The notes under the pieces: generated by a model
What the model was told of the DNA's origin: nothing
Databases searched by the model: none
The model's input: the letters and a program-made list of their open reading frames with translations, nothing else
Shown: one piece after another, positions 1 to 10,311 of the stretch
Numbering within the stretch: position 1 is the first letter of the stretch
Layout: every line of letters begins with the position of its first letter
From: Parvularia atlantis
Lineage: Eukaryota > Opisthokonta > Rotosphaerida
Assembly (NCBI GenBank): GCA_943704415.1
Contig: CALSCO010000126.1
Span: forward strand, 1-20,947
Reading direction: 5' to 3'
DNA length: 20,947 nt
Translations under genes and position numbers: made by a program

Positions 1-1
1 G

Positions 2-85
2 TATCAGGCCGCGCATTGGGACTACGACAAGGTCCGCCCGTTCCTGATGGAATCGGGCGCGCTGATCACGGCCAAGGAGGCCGTG
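2..85 (+). CDS. possible 3' exon of an unidentified gene cut by the left edge
   Basis: The frame starting at base 2 reads like real protein (it begins [10 protein letters not shown] and continues to about ALITAKEA), and it lies just beyond the stop of the convergent importin alpha gene. I do not recognise the family. The frame stays open beyond base 121, but there it is antisense to importin exons, so that openness means little. A GTGGGT at about base 83 could be a splice donor. The end given here is approximate and no stop codon was identified. It could also be non-coding sequence. Confidence 0.25.
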
Positions 86-120
86 GGTCGCACACCCGTC
101 TGTGCGCGCGAGAGACCGTC

Positions 121-2466
121 TTACGAGAAGTTGAAGCCACCACTGGGCGGGGGCTGGTTGAGCCCAAAGTTGTATTGGCCGTTGCTGCGGGCGGCGCACG
201 GTCAGCGTCCCTTCGGCGTTCGCGCGCGGGCACGCACTTGGCCTGCGGCAGCAGCGCGTTCTCCTCCGGCACCTCGCCGAAGTACTGCGCAATGATGTGG
301 TACGCCTTGTCGTACACTTCGTGGTTTTGGTGGTACTGCAGCCCCTCAATCTTGTCCACGCCGCCGATCTTGCGTATGGGGGGGGCGGATAAGCGGACGT
401 CAGCACGGTGCAACGGCACGCACCTCCTCCAGCATCGTGCCGTACGGGTTCGGCTGGCCGGTCTGCGTCTCGATGCGCTTGCCGTTCCTGCAAGTGCACA
501 CGCGCGCGCGAAGCGTGAGCATGCCGTGCGCGTCCGGCGCCCGCCGCGCACTTGAGGATGTTCTCGATCCCGTCCAGGGCCACCTTGGTGACCTTGGGGT
601 CGTTGCACGTCAGCAGGTCGCACAGCGGGCTGAGGCACCCGGCCTGCACCAAGTACCTGGGCGGGGCGCGCACGCGCTCAGCCGCGTTGTTCGCGGCGTG
701 CCAGCGGCAAGCACGCACATGATCTGCTCCGGCGTGCCGCCCGAGGTCGCGTTCGAGATGGCCCACGCCGCCTCCTTCTTCGTCTTGAAGTCGTCTGTCT
801 TGAGCAGGTTGATCAGCGGCGGGATGATGCCAGTCTCGATCACGGCCTGCGCGCGCACACGCGTGAGCATGCCTGGCGCAGGCCGCCGCGGCGCGTGCGC
901 ACCTGAATCTGCTGGTTGTTGCCCGCCGTGATGTTGGAGATCGTCCAGCACGCCTCCTTGCGGATGGGCTCGCGCGGCGACGAGAGCAGCGAGAGCAGCG
1001 CAGGAAGGGCTGAGTTGTTGATGACCGTCTGCGGGCGTCGCGGCATGAGCTGCAATCGCGCGGCTCGTGACAGCGTCCCCTCGCACCTGCGTCTGCACGT
1101 CCGTGCCCGTAACGATGTTGCCGACCGAGCGCAGCGCGGGCGTCTGCACCGAGTGGTTGGGATACCTGCGGCGACTGCGTCAGGGCGCTGTGCAGGAGCG
1201 CGCGCGGCGCGCACATTAGCAGCTCGACGAGCCGTCGCACGACGCCCGAGCTGATCACGGCCCCGATCTTCTCGTTGGTGCCGTCAGACAGGTACGAGAT
1301 CGCCCAGCACGCGTCGGCCAGGATCTCGTCGTCCTCCATGTACACGAGACGTGCGAGCACGGGCAGTGCCTGAGAGACCTGTGTAGCGCGCGGCGCGTGC
1401 AACCATCAGCATCCCGTCCAAAGGGGGGCGCGGGGGGCATCCGCGCGCGCACCGTGGCCCAGTGCGGGAGCGGGTTCTTGCCGCGGCAGAAGTTTGACAG
1501 CGTCCACGTGGCGTTGCGGATCATCGACAGCTTGTCCTCGGGCGAGCTGCGCGGGGCGGCACTGAGCGTGCGCGCGGCTCGCAAAGGGGTCCGACGCACC
1601 TCAGTATGCTCAGCACGGGCCCCATCGCGCCGCAGTTGAGCACGTAGTCACGGCACTGCGCCGAGTCGCCGGCGATGTTGCCGAGCGCCCACACGGCCTG
1701 CTCCTTTACGTCCGTCACGGGCGAGCTCAGCAGCTCGACAAAGATGGGCACGGCGCCGTTGTTGATGACAAACTGCGCGTGAGGGGCAAAAGTGAGCCGT
1801 CCGCGCGCACGAACAACGAGCCACGCACCTGCGTCTGCTGCGACGACCCCGACGCAATGTTGGTCAGCGCCCAGGCGGCCTCGAACTGGAGCACGTGGTT
1901 GTCCGAGCGCAGGAACTCGATGAAGCGCGGCACAACGCCGCAGTCGATGACGGCGGCGATGGGCGGGTCGCGCTCTGTGGCGCGCGGCGCGGCTCAGCGC
2001 TTGCGTCCGCGGGGGCAGCCCGCGCACACCCTTGGACAGGAGCCGGCGGAACCGCGTCGTCGCGCTAAGCTGCGCCTGCACGTCGCCCGACATGACGCCC
2101 GCGACCATCGCCGGCAGGTCCTCGATAGCCTTTCGCGCGGGAGAGGCGCCCACGTCAGCGAGCAGGTCGAGCGCGCGCGGGCGGGGCGCACCGCCGTGTT
2201 CGGCATGCCCAGGAGCAGCTGCTCGCCGCCCATGGGCGCGCTGCTCATGGTCTGGTTGCGCCGCTTCTGGATCTGCTCCTCGCGCTTGTTCTTGCGGATC
2301 TCGAGCGAGGCATCCTCGTGCTGCCGCGTGGCGTCGGCGTCGGCACCTCCCCGCGTCGCCCGCGGCGGGTCGCTTCCCCGGCACGCACCTGGCGCCGCAG
2401 GTGGTCGGCGCTGATGCCCGTCTTCTTGTACGTCTGCTTGCGCGCCTCGAGACGCTCGCGGTCCAT
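121..2466 (-). CDS. KPNA: importin subunit alpha (karyopherin alpha)
   Basis: This is the nuclear import adaptor that binds classical nuclear localisation signals through armadillo repeats and binds importin beta through its N-terminal IBB domain. About 14 exons and 13 short introns give about 526 residues, the usual family length. The IBB (about residues 1-60) has the basic stretches [14 protein letters not shown]. About ten ARM repeats follow, with the ligand-binding Trp/Asn ladder visible as [44 protein letters not shown] and [11 protein letters not shown]. The C-terminal ARM10 has [20 protein letters not shown], and the protein ends GGFNFS then TAA at 123-121. Exon 1 is 2466-2389 and the first intron 2388-2321. 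The last intron is 237-185 and the last exon 184-121. The ATG at 2466 directly starts the IBB. The gene is divergent from the MAPEG gene. Identity is firm; a few splice sites are by inspection only. Confidence 0.96.
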
Positions 2467-2740
2467 GGCGCCTTTTGAGGGGGTCTGACGTACGGCCTGG
2501 GCCCGGACAGTGTGAGCCGCGCGGGCGTCTGCCGCGCAAAAAACCGGGCCACGCGCAGCCGCCGCGCGTGCGCAAGACGCGCCACGGCAGCCACGGCATG
2601 GCGCGCGCGCACGAGAGAGGCGGCGCGAGAGGGGAAGAGGGAGAGGGCACACAGAGCAGCTTTTTGAGCATTGACGGTTTTGGCGCCCAGAGGCTTCTGG
2701 GCCGCTCTCGAACATTCATCGGGATCGTGACACCCCACCA
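2467..2740. promoter_or_regulatory. divergent promoter region, importin alpha / MAPEG gene
   Basis: This is a 274-bp gap between two divergent start codons and must carry both 5' regions. It has a TGACGT (CRE/ATF-type half-site) at 2486-2491 and a purine-rich run at about 2611-2648, which is pyrimidine-rich in the importin sense. No TATA box was seen. Function is inferred from position. Confidence 0.5.
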
Positions 2741-3274
2741 ATGGCCGGCCTCACGTTCGATCCCGAGCTGTTCCGCGCCGCGGCGCGCGTGACCCTCGGC
2801 TACTTTGGCGTGTACGGCTCGGCGATCCTCTTCCAGGTCTTCGCCAAGGTCCGCGCCGAGATCGCCGTGGCCAAGGCCCGCAGCGACGCCAAGAAGGCCG
2901 GCAACGGCGCCGCGGTCGCGACCTTCGACCGCTACCGCAGCGACGACCCGCTCCTGCTCGTCGCCGACCGCACGGTCGGCAACATGATCGAGTGGATGGG
3001 CCTGTTCCTCGCGCCGCTGTGGATTGCCAGCGCGCTCGCGCCGCCCGGCACGACGTCGATCGCGACCGGTGCGCTCTTCGTGTGAAGTCCGCAGTCACTC
3101 ACTGCGCGCGCAGCCGGCTGGGCGTACGTCGCCGCCCGCGCGGCCTACCCGCTCATCGCCGTCGCCGTCGGCGGTGTGTCGCGCAAGGGCGCGCGCCCGC
3201 AGCAGTGGCTCAGCACCGTGCCCGGCTACGCCGCCATCGGCTTTCTTGTCTACCAGGTTGTCTCGCACCTGTGA
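2741..3274 (+). CDS. MAPEG-family membrane protein (glutathione/eicosanoid metabolism type)
   Basis: Two exons (2741-3068 and 3114-3274) around a 45-nt GT-AG intron encode 162 residues, a normal length for the MAPEG family of small four-helix membrane proteins (microsomal glutathione transferases, FLAP, leukotriene C4 synthase and relatives). Hydrophobic segments lie at about residues 8-28, 80-100, 110-128 and 143-160. The family-like core is [20 protein letters not shown] followed after the splice by [13 protein letters not shown], matching the R-x-x-x-N-x-x-E ... GW-x-Y-x-x-x-R-x-x-Y pattern. The intron splits an Ala codon (G|CC), and without splicing the frame ends a few codons into the intron. 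Membership of the superfamily is fairly sure. Substrate and enzymatic activity cannot be read from sequence. It is divergent from importin alpha and convergent with the next gene, 113 bp apart. Confidence 0.85.
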
Positions 3275-3387
3275 GCGGGCCCGTTGTGGCGCTGGCGCGT
3301 GTGCCGGGTGTCTCGGCAGGCCCGGCAGGCCGAGAGAAGAGATCCTTCAGCACACAGTACAAGCCTGGGGCAAAAATCGCGTCACAC
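3275..3387. other. convergent spacer between MAPEG and DDB1/SF3B3-like genes
   Basis: A 113-bp tail-to-tail gap that must hold both transcript ends. No AATAAA signal was seen on either strand. The other convergent gaps are 68 bp (11124-11191) and 31 bp (19166-19196). Confidence 0.5.
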
Positions 3388-6300
3388 TCACGTTACGGCC
3401 ACGTGGTCCACTAGAAGCAGCAGCCGCCGCGCCGCCGCCTCCTGCTCGTCCTCGCCGCTCTGGGGCCCAAGCACGGGCCGCGTGAGCTGCGCCGGCATGA
3501 GCATCGCCGTGTCGCCGCCGCGCGCCGTCGGTGCAGCGATGTCCTCGACAGTGAACGCCTCGAGCCGCGCGAGTTCCTGCGCGACCGTCATCAGCCTCAA
3601 CCCGAACCAGCGAACGCGCCGCACCTGGTCCCACGCCACGGCGAGCGCCAGCAGCACTGGGCGCGGCAGCGTGTGTGCACGCAGCAGCAGGTCGCAGTCG
3701 ATGGCGTGGTGCGGTTCGAGGCGGCGCATCGGCTGCGACTCGTCCAACGTGTGCTTGGCGTCTGCGTGCGTCTCTGTAAGCCTCTTCGTCTTTTGGGAGC
3801 GGCGCAGCAGCACGCACTCGCGAGCGGCCGCACGTCCGGCACGCGCCGGAGCACGCGTTGCAGCGCGTAGGCCGGGCGCACGAGCGCCTCGGGCAGCGAC
3901 CGCAGCGTCGTCACGCCGCCGAGCACGCCCGTCGCGACCACGCCGAGCGTCACAGGGCTCGCGGTCGCCAGGCTCGCGGTCGCGCGTGCGTCTGTCCCAC
4001 TCTCGAGCGCCGCATCGGGCTGCAGCACCAGGTGGCCCTGCGCCAGCCGCAGGGGCACGTCGCCGAGCACGCGACAGTCGAACAGCGTGCGCATGCCGAT
4101 GAGCGACCCGGCCGTGGCTGCGCCGCGCGCCGTCAGCCACCTGCCCACGGGGCGTGCGTCCGTGTGCGTGCGCACCCGTCGGCGCCTCCTGCACGCCAAA
4201 GATGTGACCCTGCAGGTCGGACGCGACCGTGAGCGGCGGCGCACGCTCGTTCGCCAGCGCGAGCGGCACGGCCGTTGCCGTGATGCGGAAGGTCGGGTCG
4301 CTGCGGCGCGCGTCTCAACCGGAGCAAGGCACACAGGTGCACCGCGCACGCACCACTGGTACAGCTCGATCGCCACACCATTGCTCAGCCGCGCCTTGTA
4401 GTGCACGACCGAGTCCTTCGAGTCGGCGACGACGATGCGGTTGCGGCTCGTCGCGACCGACTTGACCTGGAACCGCACGGGCGTCCTGGCGCGCGCCTCG
4501 AGCCTGCGCCGCGCGCGCGTGCTCAGCGACCGGGCATGGTTCAAGCGTGGCGACGCACTCGTGAAACTCGTCCGTGCCGTCGACAAGCATCTCAAACAGG
4601 TGCACGTTTGAGCCCTCGCCGAGCACCACGTAGCGGTCCCGGTACAGCGCCAGCGACACGACCGGGCTCGGAAACGGGTGCCGGCTCATCTGGTGTCGGC
4701 GCGTCAGCTCCCGTGCGGATGCTCACAAGCGCGCACGCCACCTCGGACGGCGCATGCAAGTTCTTGAGGTCGACCAGCACGAGCTCACCCTCGGTGTCGC
4801 GCACGCGCAGCCCGATCGCGTACACCTGCTCATGCACGCCTGGCGCCGACGCGTGAGACGCTGCCGTCTACACCACTGCCCGATGCGCGCGCACGGCAGA
4901 TGGCGAACGGCATGCTCGGGTGCTGCGCGAGCGGCACCGATACCAGCGTCTCCAGCCTGACCCCGCGCTAGTCAGCTCGGCACGGCCAAGGCAGCGAACG
5001 CACGTCGACAGGCTAAGCACGCGCAGCTGCGAATGCTCGGGCCCGGGCCCGCATCGCGACAGCAGCACAATCACGAGCTCCTGCGCCGCGTCCACAAGCA
5101 GGCGCCGCGGCGACTGGTCGCCCTCCGTCACATACCCGGGCGCGGCAAGCTGGCGAGCACGTTCACGCACCGCGCCGAGCGGTACCTTCTGCACGGTCAT
5201 GCTCCCGGCGGCGCTTGCGCTCACGAGCTGCAGCTGGCCCTCGATCGCGAGCAAGAACGTCTGCTGCGCGCCTTCGACCATGAATGGCACCGCGCAGTCG
5301 ACCTGCCGCAGGGCGCGCCGTCCGTCAGCTCGCGCAAGCGACCGGCCAGCGCCCGCACCTTGGGCGACGCCAGAACCGTCCACACCGCTGCGTCGGTCGA
5401 CGGGCGCAGCACCCACGCGGCAGACGACAGGGCCAGCAGCGCCGCGTGCCCGTCGTGCGCCGTGAACGGCACAAGCGATACTCGTGTGCTAGCGCGAGCG
5501 TGAGGGTGCGCCACAGCAAGAGCGCACGGCGAGGCACGCACGAGCCGATGCGGCGCGCCTGGACGTCGTTGACGACCACGGAGAGCCCGGCCATCGGCCA
5601 CGACAGGACGACGCCGTCGCGCAGGCCGACGACGAGCACCGCCGCCGGCGTGCTGGCCGCTGCGTCCGCGGTCGGCAGGCGCGCTGTGACCGGTACCATC
5701 ACGGCGCACTCGGGAATCGACAGCGCGTCCTTTGAGAAGCCGCCTGCGGGCGCGCGTGTCAGGGGCGCTGCGATACGCCGAGTGGCGCAGCGGCACCGAG
5801 CGGGATCGCCTGCATCGCGTGCAGCACGCCCGCCTGCAGCCGCAGCACGTGCAGCTCCGGCTCGTACGTCCCCGCCAGCACGCACAGCGCGTCGCCGTCG
5901 CCTTGAACGATGCGCTGGACGCTCAGCGATGACACGTCCCCGCCCACCTGTGCACGTGTCAGGCGCACGGCGCAGTGCGATCGTGCCTGTCGCGCGCCTG
6001 ATGCGACCCGCCCGCCTCAATCGCCACGCCAGCCGGCCCGGCCATGACGCGCAGCACCAGCAGCACCTGTGCGCGCGACAGCGCCAACACGACTGTGCCC
6101 TGCGCCGCACCCGGAGCGTTAGCAAACGGCACACGCGCGCCCTGCAACGCGCACCGAGCCCTCGGCGTCGACCGCGGCCGTCGTGATCGTCAGGCCAGGC
6201 GCGGGCGTCCACGTGGCGAGCACATGCGGCTGCGAGTCTGTCGGGAGCGATCAATGCACACGCCTTTCGCGGTCGCTGTCGCGCCTGCGCACCCGTCCGC

Positions 6301-8624
6301 TCGACGTCGGGCATGCACACGAGAACTCGCCGCGTTGTCACCTGCACAATGAACGGCTGCGGCCGCGCGGCAAAGGCCGGGCCGCACGCGATTGTCTGCT
6401 CGTCCAGGCAAAGACCGCTCGCATCCGACACGTCGTCGATCACCTGCGCGCCTCGGCGTCGGCAGCGCAGACGGGCGGTCGCACGTCCGAGCGCACCTCG
6501 GCCTCGAGTAGCGCCATGAGCCGCGTCGAGTTTGCAAACGACAGCACGACGAACGAGTGGTGCTCGTCGGCGAGCCGCCGCCGCAGCGCCCACAGCGCCG
6601 TCACACTGCTCGCGCGTGAGCGATACGCAGGCGCGCACGACGCTGCGCACCCCTGGAAGTCGGCCTCGGTCTTTGTCAGCGGGGTCACCTGCACGCCATT
6701 GGTCATTTGCAGCAGGCTTCCGGCGTGACCGGTGCCGCCCACGGCGAGAATGCTGCTCGTCGCGCCGTCCGGTGCAGCCACCTGCGCATGACACGGCCGG
6801 TCATCTGCTGCGAGCCTCGCGTGCGAATGACACCACGCGCCAGCTTGAAGTCGAGCACGGGCAGCCAGTTGGGCAGCGTGCTGAGCGTCACGCCGCGCAT
6901 GCTCACCGGGTCGACCTGCGACCGCTGGTCAGCAAGGGCGCGCGCAGCAGCTCATGGCCGCACCGTCACGATCTCGCCGTCGCATGCGTCGCCGAGCAGG
7001 CCGTAGCTCGACGGCGCGACCACCCACAGGCCCGCCACAGGCCCGCGATTCTCGCACAGGCACGACCATGCGAACGAGAAGCGGTGCTGCCCCTCGGGTG
7101 TGACGTCGAGCTGCAGCACGTCGCCCGCGTCTGTCCCGAGAATGAGCGGCGGCGCAAACTGGCCGGCATCCATCACGTCCCACGCAAGGCACGAGACGAG
7201 CGGCTCTGCCGCGGTCGTCAAGCGGACACACGCGCACAAACGCGCGGCGTGCACGTGCCTTCGCGGCCGGCGAGACGCGTCCGGAACGGGATCGTCTGGG
7301 TGAGCGAGGGCCGCGCCAGCAGTCGCGCCGTGCCGCCGCTGCGCGCCCGGTCAGCACCCGCAAGCAGGGCACGCGAGATGGCGCACTTGGTTTGCAGCGT
7401 GGTCAGCAGCACGGTCGTCTCGGTTACGACGAGCATCGTCAGCGGCTGGTGCGGCACGGGTGTGACGAACAGCGGCATGGCGTCTGCGCACACGAGCCGG
7501 TCAGGCGCGGCGTCCGTTGGCCTGTGCAGCGCACTGTTTGGTAACGTCATCGCGGTCTCGTTTACGCGGCCGGTACTCGCCGCCGCGAGGTCGACGTGGA
7601 ACACGGTCAGCGTCGGCTGCGACCCTCGTCTGGCGATGCGGTGCGCCCGCGTGAGCACGGCCACGACGCCCGGCCGACAGCTGCCGCACCTGGACGAGAG
7701 CACGGCGACGTGGACCGACGCGAGCTCGACCGGCGACGGGTGCAGGATGGCCGCATGCAGGATCACGCCAGGCACGCGCAGGAGCACCTGTCGACCGTCC
7801 CAGCTGGTCACGGCACGACAACACACGCGTGCGCGCCACACACCGACGGCGGCACCATCCCGACCGGGCTCACCTCGACGAAGAGCGGCGAGAACAGGTA
7901 CAGGCGCAGCAGGTGCTTGTGCTCGCCAACCAGCACGCCGCGCGACCTGCCGCACGCGCGCGGGTCGGTGCGACGCTGCGTTACCCGCCCCGAAGCGCAC
8001 ATGGGGTCGACGGCCAGGTGTGTGCCGTGCGACATCACCAGCCCGCTCGACGGCGGAGCCTGCGCCAGGTCAATCTGGGTGACAGCGATCAGACGACGAC
8101 GACGACGCTGACATGGGCGCACGCACATGCTTGACGGCGACGAAGCGCGTCGGCTGCCCGTGCGCATCGCTCTCGAGCAGCAGGAAGGCTAGGTCGCCGG
8201 CATCGCTCGCGACCACGAGCAGATCGGCGCCCTCGGGCACACGCCGCGTCCACCAGCCATCGGCCCGCGGCGTGAACACGTCTGCGCTGACGATGCCGGC
8301 GAAGACGGGCTGCTCGAAGACCTCCTGCAGCGTCCCGTCGTCCTGGGCGCGGCACAGGCGCACGGCGGCCGCCTGGCGTGCGTCCTGTCAGCATCGGCGC
8401 GCCACCATTGAGGCGATGCGCGCCTTGACGAGGACCTCGAAGCGGCTGCTGATGACTTGGCCGTCTGCGCGCGCGCACACGCCAATTGAGCGGGCCGCAG
8501 ACGGGCGCACACGCGGCAGGGGGTGCGCACTGGGCAGCTGCGCGACCGCGCTGAAGCCGAACGCGCGCACGACGTGCGATGGCGCCAAGGCCGTGCGCGC
8601 CACGAGCACGTGACCGTCCGTCAT
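3388..8624 (-). CDS. DDB1/SF3B3/CPSF160-superfamily beta-propeller protein, divergent
   Basis: About 27 exons give about 1,276 residues, the size of this superfamily of triple-propeller scaffolds used in DNA-damage ubiquitin ligases (DDB1), U2 snRNP (SF3B3/Rse1) and pre-mRNA 3' processing (CPSF160). Matches occur in order along the whole protein: an MMS1-type N-terminus with VFEQPVFAGIVSADVF and VVASDAGDLAFLLLE; THLAVDPMSRGVLV; TDAGDVLQLDV; TALWALRRRLADEHHSFVVL and SFANSTRLMALLEAEVIDDV; VGLRDGVVLSWPM with RRIGSTRVSLVPF; and the CPSF_A domain with VSLALYRDRYVVLGEGSNVH, RNRIVVADSKDSV and LTVASDLQGHIFGV. It ends LLLLVDHVAVT, TGA at 3390-3388. ATG 8624 is the first in-frame ATG, three residues before the conserved start of the domain. 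It lacks the near-invariant signatures expected of a true SF3B3, so a divergent paralogue is likely. I do not assign it to DDB1, SF3B3 or CPSF160. Three introns are best read as GC-AG. Confidence 0.85.
5948..5997 (-). other. probable GC-AG intron in the DDB1/SF3B3-like gene
   Basis: CAG is followed by GCGCGCGAC and the intron ends GTGCACAG, joining GGSHQ to VGGDVSSLSV in phase 0. A GTGGCG about 30 nt upstream would also keep the frame, so this is the weakest of the seven cases. Confidence 0.45.
7206..7258 (-). other. GC-AG intron in the DDB1/SF3B3-like gene
   Basis: GAAG is followed by GCACGTGC and the intron ends GCGGCAG. Phase 1 joins AGREE to PLVSCLAWDV. The GT alternatives give a wrong frame or a stop. 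Confidence 0.65.
8373..8423 (-). other. GC-AG intron in the DDB1/SF3B3-like gene
   Basis: AAG is followed by GCGCGCATC, with a GCTGAC branch-like site and a GCCAG end. It joins RFEVLVK to AAAVRLCRAQ in phase 0. Confidence 0.65.
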
Positions 8625-8941
8625 GGCGCGTCTGTATGCAGCGCCACTTGTGCTGCGCAAGACATGGGCGACTCGTGTACGTGCGGCTCGCTGCCTTCCC
8701 TTGCCACCGCGGCTGCCTCACGCCGCGCGCACGCAGGGGAGGACGACGACGACGGCGAGACCCTGTGGGACTCTTCGGGTGCGCTTGCCTTGCGCGTGTG
8801 GCGTAGCCGGCTTACACAACCGGGCACGTCACGTCACGGCGACGCGCAGGAAAGGTCGAGCTGCCTTTCACGAAGAGCGGCGATCCCCGCAAAGCGTTCG
8901 AACCGCACTACGGTGCGCGGTACGACGCGAACGTACCGCAT
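8625..8941. promoter_or_regulatory. divergent promoter region, DDB1/SF3B3-like gene / eIF3j
   Basis: A 317-bp interval between divergent ATGs. It contains a tandem pair of overlapping CRE/ATF half-sites, ACGTCACGTCA at 8826-8836. No TATA box or RNA gene was seen. Short open frames here have no family resemblance that I recognise. Confidence 0.5.
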
Positions 8942-9997
8942 ATGCCTATTCCGGCCGCCGACCTGCCGCCGCCGGCCAGCTGGGAGGACGAAGAAGACTC
9001 AGTGCGCTGCAGGCCGCGCGCGCCGTCCGCTCGGTGGCGTAACCGAGGCCGCCGCGGCCCAGGCGCCGGCCAAGCCGAAGGCCGCGGCCGCAGCGGGCGC
9101 CGCCGCACGGTCAGCGGCGCCGGCCGCCAAGAGGCCAGGGAAGGCGGGCGCGGCGGGGCCCGTGATCGACCCGGTGCGGGCCGCAGCACAAACAGCTCGC
9201 GACGACGGCGGCGCTGACGTCGCGCCCCGGCGCAGAACGAGACCGAGTTTGAGCGCAAGATGCGCCTGCAGGCCGAGATCGAGAAGGCCGACCTCGACAA
9301 CGCGCTAGACCTCGTCGGCGGTGCGCAGCGGGCGGCGGGCGGACGAAGCGCGTGTGCTGACGGTGTCCATCCCGCGCACACAGCGCCGAAGCCCAAGCCG
9401 GCAGCAGCAGCAGCGGCCGCGCCCGCCGCCGCGGCGCCCGTCGTCGTGCGCGGCTTCCAGTTCGGTGAGCCCAAGACGCTCGCGGACTTTACCAAGCTCG
9501 CGGGCGACCTGGCCAAGGAGGTGCACAAGTTCGAGGTCTGTTGCCTGCCATGTCTCGTGCGCGCCCTGTCTGATGCCCGCGCAGAAAAACCCAAACTACC
9601 TCCAGTTCCTCGAGAAGCTCGTGCGCGAGCTGTACGCGCCGCAGAAGGCAGAAGTGGTCAAGAACGGTGCGTGCGGACGGTGAAGCGGCGCGTGCGGGGC
9701 TGAGCGCGGTGCCGGCGCAGCGTCCGTGAGCCTGAATGCGTTCGCGGGCGTCAAGCTCGAGGAGCAGAAGGCCAAGGAGAACGCGGCCAAGAAGCAACTG
9801 CGCAAGAAGGAGTGTGCGTGGCCGTCGCGCGATCTGTGCGCGAAAGCCGACATGGCGTGGGGCGCGTAGTGGCCGGCGGGGCGTCCAAGAAGGGCACGGC
9901 CAAGAACTTCATGCAGGACCTCGAGGACGACCAGGGTTTCGACGACGAGGAGGGTGACGAGGCGCCGGGCCAGGGCGACTATGACGACTTCATGTGA
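8942..9997 (+). CDS. EIF3J: eukaryotic translation initiation factor 3 subunit j
   Basis: eIF3j (yeast Hcr1) is a loosely bound eIF3 subunit that binds near the 40S decoding centre and mRNA entry channel. Seven exons (8942-9001, 9048-9173, 9236-9320, 9384-9535, 9585-9666, 9721-9813, 9870-9997) sum to 726 nt, 241 residues, close to the 258 of the human protein. The evidence is the acidic Trp-containing N-terminus (PASWEDEEDS), the helical core FERKMRLQAEIEKADLDNAL, then PKTLADFTKLAGDLAKEV and NPNYLQFLEKLVRELYAPQK, the Lys-rich helix KLEEQKAKENAAKKQLRKKE, and the hallmark C-terminus GDYDDFM. The second exon encodes a low-complexity Ala/Pro/Lys linker longer than usual, and its acceptor (9047, AACCGAG) is the least certain splice site. 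The gene is in tandem with lumazine synthase, 314 bp upstream of it. Confidence 0.9.
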
Positions 9998-10311
9998 GGT
10001 CGAGCGTGCTGAGGGCGACGCACAGCGCGATGTCGTTGGTAATTGCCCCGCTCTGCGGGGCCAACAAAAAGCACAAGGACCGCTCTGCAGCGCCATTGAG
10101 CGGCAGCTTTCCGAGCGAGAGCTGGCCGCGCGACCGCGCACACACGGCAGCACGCTTGTATTGCAGCGCTCGCCGACGAAGTTGAGGATGGGCAGCTGCG
10201 TCTCGATCGGCACACGCTCGTCGCGCACGGTCGCGTTGTCCGCGTGCACCGGATGGCGACGACAGCTGCTCACAGTCGCCATGCTGCGATGCGCCTCGCA
10301 GATCCTCAGCC
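9998..10311. promoter_or_regulatory. intergenic region, eIF3j 3' end and lumazine synthase promoter
   Basis: A 314-bp spacer between two tandem + genes, so it should hold the eIF3j terminator and the lumazine synthase promoter. No AATAAA, TATA box or RNA gene was seen. On the minus strand there are protein-like stretches (for example QLPILNFVGERCNTS and SLGKLPLNGAAERSLCFLL) whose joining would need an intron of only about 32 nt. I do not call a gene from them. Confidence 0.4.

Noticed and set aside
1521-2741. 406-codon minus-strand frame extending upstream of the importin start
   Set aside because: It mixes two true importin exons with intron and promoter sequence in the wrong frame. The real protein starts at ATG 2466 with the IBB domain.
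3597-4595. 332-codon minus-strand frame taken as one exon
   Set aside because: It reads through introns. Only parts of it (around KSVATSRNRIVVADSK and the LPEALVRPAYALQRV region) are true coding, in the spliced DDB1/SF3B3-like gene.
6532-8082. 516-codon open frame on the + strand
   Set aside because: It is antisense to the DDB1/SF3B3-like exons. GC-rich codons leave few stops on the opposite strand, and the translation has only Arg/Ala/Ser/Pro-rich low complexity with no motif.
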